DNA of 64,000 bases, from assembly GCF_013620825.1 (NCBI RefSeq), contig NZ_NJIC01000019.1, positions 1-64,000 on the forward strand, in the 5' to 3' direction. The position numbers and the translations under genes were made by a program. The DNA comes from Rhodanobacter sp. PCA2. GTDB taxonomy: Bacteria > Pseudomonadota > Gammaproteobacteria > Xanthomonadales > Rhodanobacteraceae. Every line of letters starts with the position of its first letter. Position 1 is the first letter of the stretch. Positions 23,907-32,555 of the stretch are shown in pieces. The notes below the pieces were generated by a model, which saw only the letters and a program-made list of their open reading frames with translations, made no database searches and was not told where the DNA came from.

Positions 23907-25316
23907 TCAGCGGCTGATTTCCTCCAGCGCCACTCCCTTGGTCTGCGGGCCGAAAATCCCGATCATCGCGATGCCGACCACCATGGCGATGGCGATGAAC
24001 ATCGCCACCGCCAGCGCGCCGCCCGCATGGAGCAGGTAGCCGACGGCCAGGCCGGCGAACGCGGCCGCGAGGCGGCTCCACGAATAGACGAAGCCCACGG
24101 CCCTGGAGCGGATGCGGGTCGGGTAAAGCTCGGCCTGGTAGTTGTGGTAGGCGTACGACATCACGTTGGCCGCCAGCGTGAACATCACGCCCAGCAAGAC
24201 CAGCAGCACCGGATTGCTCGCCATGGCGAAGGCCAGCATGCTCAGGCCCATCACCACCAGCCCCAGCATGATCTGCAGCTTGCGCTCGATCCGGTCGGCG
24301 AACAGCACGCCGAGCAGCGGCCCCAGCGGGTTGGCGATGGCGATGACGAATGAATATTCGAGGCTGTGCGTGACGGTGACGCCGCGTGCGATCAGCAGGG
24401 TGGGCACCCACGCGGCGAAGCCGTAGAAGCCGATCACCTGGGCCATGTTGAATACCGACAGCATCAGCGTGCGCTTGCGGTATTGCCGCGAGAAGATTTC
24501 GGCGAAATGCCCGCGGCCGGTTTCCTCGGCGTGCGCCAGCGCGGGTGCAGGCAAGGGCGTGCCGGTCTCCCTGGCCACCCGCTGCTCGATCGCCGCCATG
24601 ATGGATTCCGCTTCGTCGGTGCGCCCCTGCAGGGCCAGCCAGCGGGGGCTTTCCGGAATCCCCTGCACCAGCAGCCACACCAGCACTGCGCCCATCGAGC
24701 CGATCAGCACCACCCAGCGCCAGCCGTCGATGCCGAGCGGGCTGAGGGGCACCAGCAGCCACGCCAGCAGCGCCACCACGGGCACCACGGCGAAGGTGAT
24801 GAACTGGTTGACGGAGAACGCGCGCCCACGCTCCGCGCTGGGAATCAGTTCCGAGATGTAGGTGTCGATGGTGACCAGCTGCACCGCGAAACCCACGCCG
24901 GCGATGAAGCGCCAGACGTTGAGCATCTCGCCGCTGTGCTGGAACGCCATGATGGCGGTGCAGGCCACGTACCACACCAGCGACCAGGTGAACACGGGCC
25001 GTCGGCCGAAGCGGTCGGCCATGTGGCCGAACAGCACCACGCCCACCCACAGGCCGGCGAAAGTGCTGAACACGAAGGTGCCGAAACCGGCGATCTTGAT
25101 CGAATCCAGGCTGGCAAAGAAACCCAGCGACTGGGGCGTGAAAAGCCCCGACTTCATCATGCCGGGGGCGACGTAGGCGGTGAAGAAGAGGTCGTAGAAT
25201 TCGAACACGCCGCCCAGCGAAATCCACAGGACGATCTTCCATATCGTGCGCGAGGGCGGCAGCCGGTCGAGGCGGGCGGCGATCCTGGCAGAGGCGGTTT
25301 CGGACACGTTGTTCAC
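23907..25316 (-). CDS. MFS transporter (metabolite:H+ symporter type)
   Basis: A 469-residue, 12-helix major facilitator. The N-terminal helix segment GGVFEFYDLFFTAYVAPGMM, the loop 2-3 motif GHMADRFGRRP, and IPESPRWLALQGR in the central loop are typical of sugar/organic acid symporters (for example niacin or aromatic acid carriers). The substrate is unknown. The likely start is GTG 25316 (MNNVSETAS); no strong ribosome site is visible. It sits alone on the minus strand between the first propeller gene and the second TonB receptor, so it could carry the imported compound across the inner membrane; that is inference. Confidence 0.85.
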   Translation of the reverse strand: MNNVSETASARIAARLDRLPPSRTIWKIVLWISLGGVFEFYDLFFTAYVAPGMMKSGLFTPQSLGFFASLDSIKIAGFGTFVFSTFAGLWVGVVLFGHMADRFGRRPVFTWSLVWYVACTAIMAFQHSGEMLNVWRFIAGVGFAVQLVTIDTYISELIPSAERGRAFSVNQFITFAVVPVVALLAWLLVPLSPLGIDGWRWVVLIGSMGAVLVWLLVQGIPESPRWLALQGRTDEAESIMAAIEQRVARETGTPLPAPALAHAEETGRGHFAEIFSRQYRKRTLMLSVFNMAQVIGFYGFAAWVPTLLIARGVTVTHSLEYSFVIAIANPLGPLLGVLFADRIERKLQIMLGLVVMGLSMLAFAMASNPVLLVLLGVMFTLAANVMSYAYHNYQAELYPTRIRSRAVGFVYSWSRLAAAFAGLAVGYLLHAGGALAVAMFIAIAMVVGIAMIGIFGPQTKGVALEEISR

Positions 25317-25451
25317 CTGTCAGCAGCGGTAAGAATCCCTGTCGGGGCGGTACGGCGCATGCATCACGGCAGCGGGATCGCGGCGGCCCGGTGCCGGCAC
25401 GCGGTCGGGCAGGGGCCCGCGCGTGGTCACGGCATCCGGGCCGCCGCCGTT

Positions 25452-28400
25452 TCAGAAGGACACCCTCACGTCGCCATAGACCAGACGGCCGATGGGCGAG
25501 TACATGCCGATGTCGCTGGTCGTGTACTGGTTCGTGAAGGCGCGCGGGAAAATCGGCGGCATCGTGTTGCCGATGTTGTTCACGCCGAGCGCCACCGTGA
25601 TGCTCCGGTCGCTCTCCTCGCCGCCGAGCGTCCAGGTGTACGAGCCGTGCACATCCCACACGCTGTAGCTCGGCACCCGGATGCCCGGGAGGGTGCCCGC
25701 CGCGCCCGCGTCGTTGACCGAGGATATGTAGGTGTTCGCCAGCAGGAGGTCCAGGTTCCCGTAGGTCCATTCGAGCGTCGAGTAGAAGCTCTGTTTCGGC
25801 AGCGTCCCGGCGAACACGCCGATGTTGCTGGCGTTGCCGGCGTACTGCTGGTACGGATCGCCCGGCCGGCGCTGGAACTTGAACGAGTTGAACAGCATGC
25901 CCTTGCTGGAAAAGGCCCAGGTGCCGTACTTGCTGGTGGGCAAGGTGTAGTTCAGCCCGAGCATCCACGAGTGTTCGATCAGCACGCTCTGGTTGCGGAA
26001 CTTGTCGATGACGTAGAGATCGGAGTACTTGCCCGGGTCGGGCAGTCCCGTGACGGGGTTGGTCAGGAAGGCCTTCAGGGAGCCCGGGGTTCCGAAGGGA
26101 CTGGTTCCGCCGAGGTTGGTGAAGTTGCCGGTGCTCACGCTGTCGAAGTAGGGCGAGGCCGAACCCGAGTCGTTGACCGATTGCATGATGCGCGTGAAGT
26201 CCGCGCCGCCCGGGAAGCCGCGCAGGGTGATCGACGAGTAATCCGCGGTGAGCGTCAGGCCCTTGGCGAAGTCCGGATGGAATTCGAAGCCGATGGAGCG
26301 CGAGGTCGACGTGGATGGCTTGAGCGAGGGATTGACGCCGTCCTGTCCGTTGAAGTTGTTTCCCACCGAATACTGCGGCCCGAACACGATGCCGATGAGG
26401 CGGTCGGTCACGGGGCGCGTGTCGAACGGTCCGTAGGCCTGGTACAGCGGCGGCGCGGCGAACGACTTGGTGTAGGTGCCATGGATCACGAACTGGCTGT
26501 CGATCGGCTCCCAGCGGAAGCCGAACTTCGGCGAGTTGCTGCTGCCGGCGTCGCTGTAATGCTCGAAGCGGCTGGCGAGCGTGAGTTCCAGCTGGTGCAG
26601 GCCGGGGATGTTCATGCTCGCCGAGGTGATCGGGACCAAGGCCTCGGCATAGGCGGCGCTCACGTCGCGGCCGTGGCTGAAGGGATCGGTGTACAGGCCG
26701 CCGATCCAGTTCTGCGCGTTCCCGACGGTGGAGCCGGTGACCGGATCGGTGACGCGGCCGTTCGGATCGGCATGGCCGGAAACCTGTTCGTGTCGCCAGC
26801 TCAAGCCGACCGCCAGGTGCACGGCGCCGGCAGGGAGATCGAACAGCTTGCCGACGACATGTCCGTCCCAGGAGTAGAGCTTGCTGTCGCCATTCAGCAC
26901 TTCGGTGCCGAAAATGTTCGCCAGCGCCGCCGCCGGGTTGCCCGTCACCGCGAACGGATCGAGCGCGGGTTGCAGGATGAGCGGGCTGTTGACCGAGAAG
27001 TCGCCGTAGACCCTGCTGTAGGCGCCGCCGGCCGCCGCGTTGCCGCTGGCGTCGTATCCGCCGGCCACTGCCCGTGCCAGGTTGGGCTTGAAGAGCAGCT
27101 GGGTGTCGCGTTCCTTCAGCCTGCTCTCGCTGTAGTTGACGCTGGTATGCCAGGTCCACGCGCGGGGCAGGTCGCCCTTGAGTCCGAGCGAGAAGGTGTA
27201 GCCGTCGGTGGTGTCGAAAACCTGCTTCGGCCGCGCCAGGTCGGCAAACGTCACGCCCGTCGCCGCGGTGGCCAGCGGATTGGAGGGAGCGCCGGCGGGA
27301 ACGGTGAGGGTGGCGGCCGAGAAGGGCTGGCCCGCGGCCTGCCATGCGGTGGAGCGGACCTTGTTCTGCGACAGCAGCACGTGGCCGGTGAGCTCGATGT
27401 GGTCGTCGGTGAACGGCTGCGAGGTGATCGTCGCGACGATGTTCTTGTGTTCCTCCTTCTGCAGCAGCATCGCGTACTTCGAATAATCGAATCCGTTGGA
27501 CAGTTTCGCGGCCGTCGTGGCGGTGTAGACGCCGGGCGACAGCGCCGCATAGCTGCCGGCGGTCGCGGCACTGCCTTTCGGCCCGGGTGGGGTGAGCAGC
27601 CCCGGTGCCAGCACATAGCTCCCGCCACCGACGACGCCGGGAATGCCGTTGGCCGGAACGACGCCGAATTGCGGGCTCGTGAACGAGCGCGCGCTCTGGT
27701 AGAGCGGGCTGGTCCGGGCGTCGCTGAGAGTGGCCGTGATGTTTATCGGGCCGATATCCCCGCCCACGGTCGCGAAGACCGAGCGGTCCTTGTAGCCGTT
27801 CTTGGCCGTGCCGTAATGGGCGCCGACGGTTGCGCCGTGGTAGTCGCGCTTGAGGATGAAATTCACCACGCCGCCCACGGCATCGGAGCCATAGAGCGAC
27901 GAGGCGCCGTCGGTGAGCACGTCGACGCGGTCCAGCGCGGCGGCCGGGATCTGGCTGACATCGACGAAGTTCTTGCTGCCGCTCAGGCCCGCAACGCCGT
28001 CCAGGGCCATGCGTTGGCCGTCCACCAGCACCAGCGTCGGCAGGTTGCGCAATTCGATCTGCGAGCCGCCGGCGGTGAACTGGTTGTGGTTCTGCGCATT
28101 GCTCGCACCGGAATTGCTGCGGCCGGCGAAGGCAGGAATGGACTTGCGCAGCGTTTCGAGCACGTCGCTGGTGACGCCGGTCTGGCGGAGGTCGTCCGCT
28201 TCGAGCGTCGTCACCGGAACGGCTGCGGCATTCGGATCGATCGGCAGCAGCGTGCCGGTCACCATGACCTGGTTCAGGGTGGTGACCTTGCGAGGCTGGG
28301 TGGCCGTGGCGGCCGCCGATTGCTTGCCAGCCGGAGGCGCTGCCCCGGTGGCCGGTTCTTGCCCGGCTGGCGTGCCCGTGTCACCGCTGGGCGAAGTCGC

Positions 28401-28475
28401 CGCCATGGCGTGACCGGTCAGGCCGATGCCGAGGAGCAACGCGCCGAACAACGCCTTGCGTGGATAGTCGTGCAT
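25452..28475 (-). CDS. large TonB-dependent outer-membrane receptor
   Basis: A 1007-residue receptor with a signal peptide (about 1-25, ending AMAATSPSG), a low-complexity Ala/Pro/Thr linker to about residue 65, a plug (70-200) with LRNLPTLVLVDGQRM and LYGSDAVGGVVNFILKR, and a barrel ending YGDVRVSF. The plug form is that of large xanthomonad receptors for oligomeric substrates. The ATG at 28475 has GGGGAG 8 bases upstream; an earlier in-frame ATG at 28574 lacks a signal peptide. Two propeller genes lie upstream on the same strand, so receptor and propellers may form one transcript. Confidence 0.9.
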   Translation of the reverse strand: MHDYPRKALFGALLLGIGLTGHAMAATSPSGDTGTPAGQEPATGAAPPAGKQSAAATATQPRKVTTLNQVMVTGTLLPIDPNAAAVPVTTLEADDLRQTGVTSDVLETLRKSIPAFAGRSNSGASNAQNHNQFTAGGSQIELRNLPTLVLVDGQRMALDGVAGLSGSKNFVDVSQIPAAALDRVDVLTDGASSLYGSDAVGGVVNFILKRDYHGATVGAHYGTAKNGYKDRSVFATVGGDIGPINITATLSDARTSPLYQSARSFTSPQFGVVPANGIPGVVGGGSYVLAPGLLTPPGPKGSAATAGSYAALSPGVYTATTAAKLSNGFDYSKYAMLLQKEEHKNIVATITSQPFTDDHIELTGHVLLSQNKVRSTAWQAAGQPFSAATLTVPAGAPSNPLATAATGVTFADLARPKQVFDTTDGYTFSLGLKGDLPRAWTWHTSVNYSESRLKERDTQLLFKPNLARAVAGGYDASGNAAAGGAYSRVYGDFSVNSPLILQPALDPFAVTGNPAAALANIFGTEVLNGDSKLYSWDGHVVGKLFDLPAGAVHLAVGLSWRHEQVSGHADPNGRVTDPVTGSTVGNAQNWIGGLYTDPFSHGRDVSAAYAEALVPITSASMNIPGLHQLELTLASRFEHYSDAGSSNSPKFGFRWEPIDSQFVIHGTYTKSFAAPPLYQAYGPFDTRPVTDRLIGIVFGPQYSVGNNFNGQDGVNPSLKPSTSTSRSIGFEFHPDFAKGLTLTADYSSITLRGFPGGADFTRIMQSVNDSGSASPYFDSVSTGNFTNLGGTSPFGTPGSLKAFLTNPVTGLPDPGKYSDLYVIDKFRNQSVLIEHSWMLGLNYTLPTSKYGTWAFSSKGMLFNSFKFQRRPGDPYQQYAGNASNIGVFAGTLPKQSFYSTLEWTYGNLDLLLANTYISSVNDAGAAGTLPGIRVPSYSVWDVHGSYTWTLGGEESDRSITVALGVNNIGNTMPPIFPRAFTNQYTTSDIGMYSPIGRLVYGDVRVSF

Positions 28476-28598
28476 GTGATGTCTCCCCCCACATGATGTC
28501 GCGTCAAGTTCCGGGCAATGGGTGCAGCCAGCCCTCGCTCCATCCATCCGGCGCCACCCCATGGCGCGGTGCACGGCGATGGCCTTGGGTTGCCCGCT

Positions 28599-29684
28599 TC
28601 AGTTCTCCTGGTACGTCAGTACGGTGAAGCTGTTGTCGAAATAGAAGTTCGGATAGAACGGAGCCACTGCGGTATCCACCTTCACGGCGGGATCGACGCC
28701 TCCCTCGGCTGCGACCAGGTACACCCGGTTGCGCTGCGGATCGAGCGCCATCGTGCGTGCCATCGGACGGGTGGTGATGGCCTGTTCCAGCCGGTAGCGG
28801 TCGGCGCCGAGCTGGTCGATCACCATCAGGTCGGCATCCAGTCCGTTCGAGGCATAGATGCGGTGCGTGGCCGGGTCGAAACTCACGCCGTCGTTGCCGC
28901 GGCCGATCGGCAGCTTCGCCACCACGGCGCCGGTACGGGCATCGAGCACCGCCAGCAGCGGCTGGTCGCCGCGGCAGCCGATGAAGATGCGACGGCTGGC
29001 GGCGTCGTAGTCCAGGCCGGTGGGCTGATGGCAGGGCGTGGTCGACCAGTGGGCGGTGGCCTTGTGCGTGCGCGCATCGATGCGCACCACCTCGTCGCGA
29101 TCGCGCTCGGCCACGAACAAGTTGCCCGCACCGTCCGGCGCCGACGCCTCGATGTGATGACTGGGCAGCGGCAGCGTCGCCACCAGCTTGCCGCTGCGCG
29201 CATCCATGAAGGCGACCTTGCCGCTGTCGCCCATGGTGAACATCAGCTGCCCGGTCGCCGGCTCGAAGCTGCCGGCGTCCGCATCCTTGCCGAAGCGGAT
29301 GCGCCGGATCGTTTTCAGCGACGCCAGGTCGAACTCGGTGGTCGAGCCGTCGCCGTTGACGCTGTAGCCCAGCCCGAGCGAGGGCACCAGGATCGCCTTG
29401 TTCGCACCGGCGGAGTCCGCGATGGTGGCGATCACTTTGTGCGTCGCCACGTTGTACACGGTGACGCCGTCGTGGCGGCGGCCGATGAACAGGTGCGAGT
29501 GCGCGGGATCGTAGGTGAGGTAATCCCACCCCGGCGCCTTGCCCGGCAGCGTCACGGCCGAGTGCAGCCGATAGAAGCTGGCGGCGTGGCCCGGTGTGGG
29601 CACCGCGGCGAGGCCGAGCAGTGCGGTCGCCCAGGCCAGCGGGCTGTATCGCCGTGACGCACTGGATCGAGAGGGAAGAGACAT
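28599..29684 (-). CDS. exported YVTN-type beta-propeller protein
   Basis: A 361-residue protein with an N-terminal signal (helix about 15-30, cut after PGHA) and propeller blades including HLFIGRRHDGVTVYNVATHK and FVAERDRDEVVRIDARTHK. It has a unique C-terminal tail, FYPNFYFDNSFTVLTYQEN. No enzyme motif is visible. It starts 8 bases after the stop of the longer propeller protein and ends 123 bases before the TonB receptor start, which suggests an operon of two propellers and a receptor. Confidence 0.82.
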   Translation of the reverse strand: MSLPSRSSASRRYSPLAWATALLGLAAVPTPGHAASFYRLHSAVTLPGKAPGWDYLTYDPAHSHLFIGRRHDGVTVYNVATHKVIATIADSAGANKAILVPSLGLGYSVNGDGSTTEFDLASLKTIRRIRFGKDADAGSFEPATGQLMFTMGDSGKVAFMDARSGKLVATLPLPSHHIEASAPDGAGNLFVAERDRDEVVRIDARTHKATAHWSTTPCHQPTGLDYDAASRRIFIGCRGDQPLLAVLDARTGAVVAKLPIGRGNDGVSFDPATHRIYASNGLDADLMVIDQLGADRYRLEQAITTRPMARTMALDPQRNRVYLVAAEGGVDPAVKVDTAVAPFYPNFYFDNSFTVLTYQEN

Positions 29685-29692
29685 GGCTCGGC

Positions 29693-31528
29693 CTACTTGC
29701 CCAGGGCGAACCACAGCACTTCGCCGCCCTTGCCGTGCTCGCCGGGGGAGGCGGCCAGGTAGAGACGATCCAGCTGCGGCACCACGATGCCGGATTTCGC
29801 GCCGGTCGCGCTGGGGATGCGGGGCCGGGCGGCGTAGAGGTCGGGCGTCACCTGCTGGAACACGCCGAGGTAGCCGTCGCCGCCGGGAACGTATACGCGC
29901 TTCCGGGCGCTGTCCCAGAACAGCCCGTCGGAGGTGGCCGGCGTATCGAGGGTCGCCACCGTGGCGCCGTTATCGGTGTTCAGCACGAACAGCTTGCCCG
30001 GGTTGCGGGTTCCCACGAACAGGCGGTGGTCGGCTTCGTCCAGCGCCATGGTCAGGTTCGTCCTGGCGCCTTCGAGCGGCCAGTGCGCGATCACCTTGAA
30101 CGTCTTCTTGTCCACCACGTCCACTTCGTTGTGGTCGGCGACGTTCACGAACAGCCGGTTGCCGTGCTGCTCCGCCTTCACCGCCTCGGTGTGGTCGGAG
30201 TCGAAGCGCAGCTTGTTGTAGACGTGCCCGGTGAGCGGATCGACCTCGTTGAGGAAGCAGTCCTTCATGCCCACGTCCTGGCCGCCGGTGACGATGTACA
30301 GATGCCCGGTGGAGGAGTCGTATTCCGCCGAGTCCGCGCCCGGCTCCAGTGCAATGCGGTTGACGACCTTGTAGGTGGTGGCGTCGAACACCTTGGTCAT
30401 GCCCTTGCCGCTGTCGGTGACGACCAGGCGGTTGGCCTTGGGCAGGTAGATGATCGCGTGCGGCGTCTCGACGCCGGTGATCGTGCGCTCGTGCTGGCCG
30501 GTGCGCAGGTTGAAAAGCTCCAGCGAGCCGTGGTCTTCCGCCGCCAGCCACAGGCGGTTGCCTTTCAGGTCATAGCCGAAGTGGTCGAAGTCGCCCGAGT
30601 AGCCGGGCTTCCAGTCGGTGCTGCGTCCGGCCAGCGTGGCAGTGGGGTTGGGATCGGATACTTGCGTGGCCGGCACCGGTTGCATCAGCGCCGCCAGCGA
30701 GGGGATCTTCGCGCGCAGCTCGTCGCGGATCGCGAAGCCTTCGCGCTTCAGCGCCTCCTTGTCGTCGCCCGGCTTGTAGGGGAACACGATGCCGGTGGCG
30801 CCGATGGTCTTGCCGCTCGCATCGAGCAGGCGCGTCTCCACCTCGAAGCGGTTGCCGTTGACCTCGAGGTTGGGAATGCCCGTGTCGATCGCGCGCATGT
30901 CGTCCTCGTCGGCCTGCTTGCCGATGCGGCCGATGCTCGATCCCACCACCGCGTTGACGCTCTTGCCCGGCGGCACCGCATGCAGCATCAGGATCAGCAG
31001 CTTCGGGTGCGCGGCCATGGTCTGGTCCACCAGCTGCTGCGCGTAGGTCCGGGTGGGGACGCCGGTGTCGAACTGGTAGGCCTGGGTCAGGTTCGCGACA
31101 TTCGAGATGCGGCGACGGAGTTGGTCGCGCACCGCCTCGGCCTTCTTCGCCAGCGCGGCCTTGTCGTCGCCGGCGGCGTAGGGGTAGACGATGCTCAGCG
31201 CGCCGACGGTGTCGTCGGAGACGTCCTTCAGCGGCAGCTCGACCTCGAAGTGGTCGCCTTCCTTGTTCACTTCCAGCACCGGCTTGCCGGTGTCGACCAC
31301 GCCCATGTCGTCGGAGTCGGCCGCCTTGCCGATGCGGCCGATGTTGGAGGCGATGATGACGTTGACCGCCTGCTTGGGCGGCGTCACGTGCATCGCCATG
31401 ATGGCGATGTCGGGGTGTGTGGCGAGCGTTTCGTCCACCAGGTGCTGGGCGTAATTCGGCGTGGCCGTCTGCGCCAGCAGCGGCGGCGCGAGCAGGGCAG
31501 TGGCCAGGAACAGTGCATAACGAGCCAT
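29693..31528 (-). CDS. exported protein with a duplicated N-terminal domain and a beta-propeller
   Basis: The 611-residue protein has a signal peptide (1-20, LLAPPLLAQ), then two tandem copies of an unrecognised domain of about 120 residues (25-147 and 161-282), and a YVTN-type propeller (306-611). The copies share SxIGRIGKxADxDDM and IVxPYxxGDDKxAL. I do not recognise this domain; a periplasmic ligand-binding role is a guess. ATG 31528 gives the signal peptide; the frame runs on upstream without sense. It is first of three minus-strand genes ending at the TonB receptor and diverges from a response regulator across a 367-base gap. Confidence 0.8.
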   Translation of the reverse strand: MARYALFLATALLAPPLLAQTATPNYAQHLVDETLATHPDIAIMAMHVTPPKQAVNVIIASNIGRIGKAADSDDMGVVDTGKPVLEVNKEGDHFEVELPLKDVSDDTVGALSIVYPYAAGDDKAALAKKAEAVRDQLRRRISNVANLTQAYQFDTGVPTRTYAQQLVDQTMAAHPKLLILMLHAVPPGKSVNAVVGSSIGRIGKQADEDDMRAIDTGIPNLEVNGNRFEVETRLLDASGKTIGATGIVFPYKPGDDKEALKREGFAIRDELRAKIPSLAALMQPVPATQVSDPNPTATLAGRSTDWKPGYSGDFDHFGYDLKGNRLWLAAEDHGSLELFNLRTGQHERTITGVETPHAIIYLPKANRLVVTDSGKGMTKVFDATTYKVVNRIALEPGADSAEYDSSTGHLYIVTGGQDVGMKDCFLNEVDPLTGHVYNKLRFDSDHTEAVKAEQHGNRLFVNVADHNEVDVVDKKTFKVIAHWPLEGARTNLTMALDEADHRLFVGTRNPGKLFVLNTDNGATVATLDTPATSDGLFWDSARKRVYVPGGDGYLGVFQQVTPDLYAARPRIPSATGAKSGIVVPQLDRLYLAASPGEHGKGGEVLWFALGK

Positions 31529-31895
31529 GGATTCCGTCCTCGACGATGGGTGCGCATTGAATCGGGATGTCGCGTGCAGCGATGGATTGCCCGTACGGGG
31601 GAGCCTGCCAGCGACCATGGATTGCCCCTTTCCCGCACGCCGTATCCGGCGACTGCATGGCATGCACCCTAGGACAGGCACCTGACGGCTACCTTTAACG
31701 ATCCTGAAAATTTGTTCAGGTCGGCGCGCGCCCGTCTGTACCGAGCGGCGGAGCCTCAAACGCGATGACTTTTCCGCTGGAACGCGTGCCGACGCGACGC
31801 CTCGCGCATGCCCTGCAGCGCTTTGTGCGTCGCGTCACCGGTTGCATCCGACACGGGCTTACACTCGCCGCGCATTGTCGGCAGGCAGGTGCGCC
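31529..31895. other. divergent intergenic region between propeller and regulator genes
   Basis: This 367-base gap separates the duplicated-domain propeller gene (minus) from the second response regulator (plus). It must hold two promoters. The part near 31690-31720 is AT-rich compared with the genes around it and contains the inverted repeat listed separately. I see no RNA gene. Confidence 0.6.
31703..31720. promoter_or_regulatory. inverted repeat CCTGAA-N6-TTCAGG, candidate operator
   Basis: An 18-base perfect inverted repeat with an AT-rich spacer (AATTTG) lies in the divergent gap, 175 bases from the propeller start and 176 from the regulator start. The neighbouring OmpR-type regulator is the obvious candidate to bind, but OmpR proteins often use direct repeats, so this is open. 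Confidence 0.5.
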
Positions 31896-32555
31896 ATGAA
31901 GATTCTCGTCGTCGAAGACCAGCAGCGCCTCGGCCAGTTTCTCAGGCAGGGGCTCAGCGAATGCGCCTACACGGTGTGCTGGGTCGGCACCTGCAGGGAA
32001 GCGCGCGACGCCCTGGCCGAGACGAATTACGACGTGATCATCCTCGACCTCAGCCTGCCGGACGGCGACGGCCTGCACCTGCTTTCCGAGTGGCGCCGCG
32101 CCGGTTTCAACGAGGCCGTGCTGATCCTGAGCGCGCGCGACACGGTGGAGGACCGCATCAAGGGCCTCGACATCGGCGCCGACGACTACCTGCCCAAGCC
32201 CTTCAGCTTCGACGAACTGCTGGCGCACGTGCGATCGCTGCTGCGTCGCCAGTCGACGGTCAAGCAGACGGTGATCACCCATCGCTGCGTGCGCCTCGAC
32301 CTGCTGGGCCACACCGTCAAGCTGAAGGAGCAGACGGTGGACCTGACCAGCCGCGAGTTCGCCCTGCTGGAGATCTTCATGCAGAACGCGGGACGCACGC
32401 TCACGCGTTCGTACATTTCCGAGCGCATCTGGCCGGGGCTGTCCGACACCAACCTGCTGGACGTCTACATGAGCCGGCTGCGCAACAAGCTGGAGCCCGG
32501 CCTTGGCGGCCCCTTGTTCAAGACATTGCGAGGCGTCGGTTACCAGCTCGTATGA
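31896..32555 (+). CDS. OmpR/PhoB-family response regulator
   Basis: A 219-residue regulator: receiver domain with phosphoacceptor Asp51 (VIILDLSLPDGDG) and Lys in YLPKPFSF, then a winged-helix domain with LTSREFALLEIFM and DVYMSRLRNKLEPG. ATG 31896 gives the family N-terminus MKILVVEDQQ. It is the start of a two-gene unit with the kinase (ATGA overlap). It is a different lineage from the regulator at 20576, so the locus has two independent two-component systems. Confidence 0.92.
   Translation: MKILVVEDQQRLGQFLRQGLSECAYTVCWVGTCREARDALAETNYDVIILDLSLPDGDGLHLLSEWRRAGFNEAVLILSARDTVEDRIKGLDIGADDYLPKPFSFDELLAHVRSLLRRQSTVKQTVITHRCVRLDLLGHTVKLKEQTVDLTSREFALLEIFMQNAGRTLTRSYISERIWPGLSDTNLLDVYMSRLRNKLEPGLGGPLFKTLRGVGYQLV

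Noticed and set aside
24366-28496. A 1376-codon plus-strand frame opposite the MFS and TonB receptor genes
   Set aside because: The product is repetitive Arg/Gly/Ala/His-rich and antisense to real genes; no signal, domain or ribosome site.
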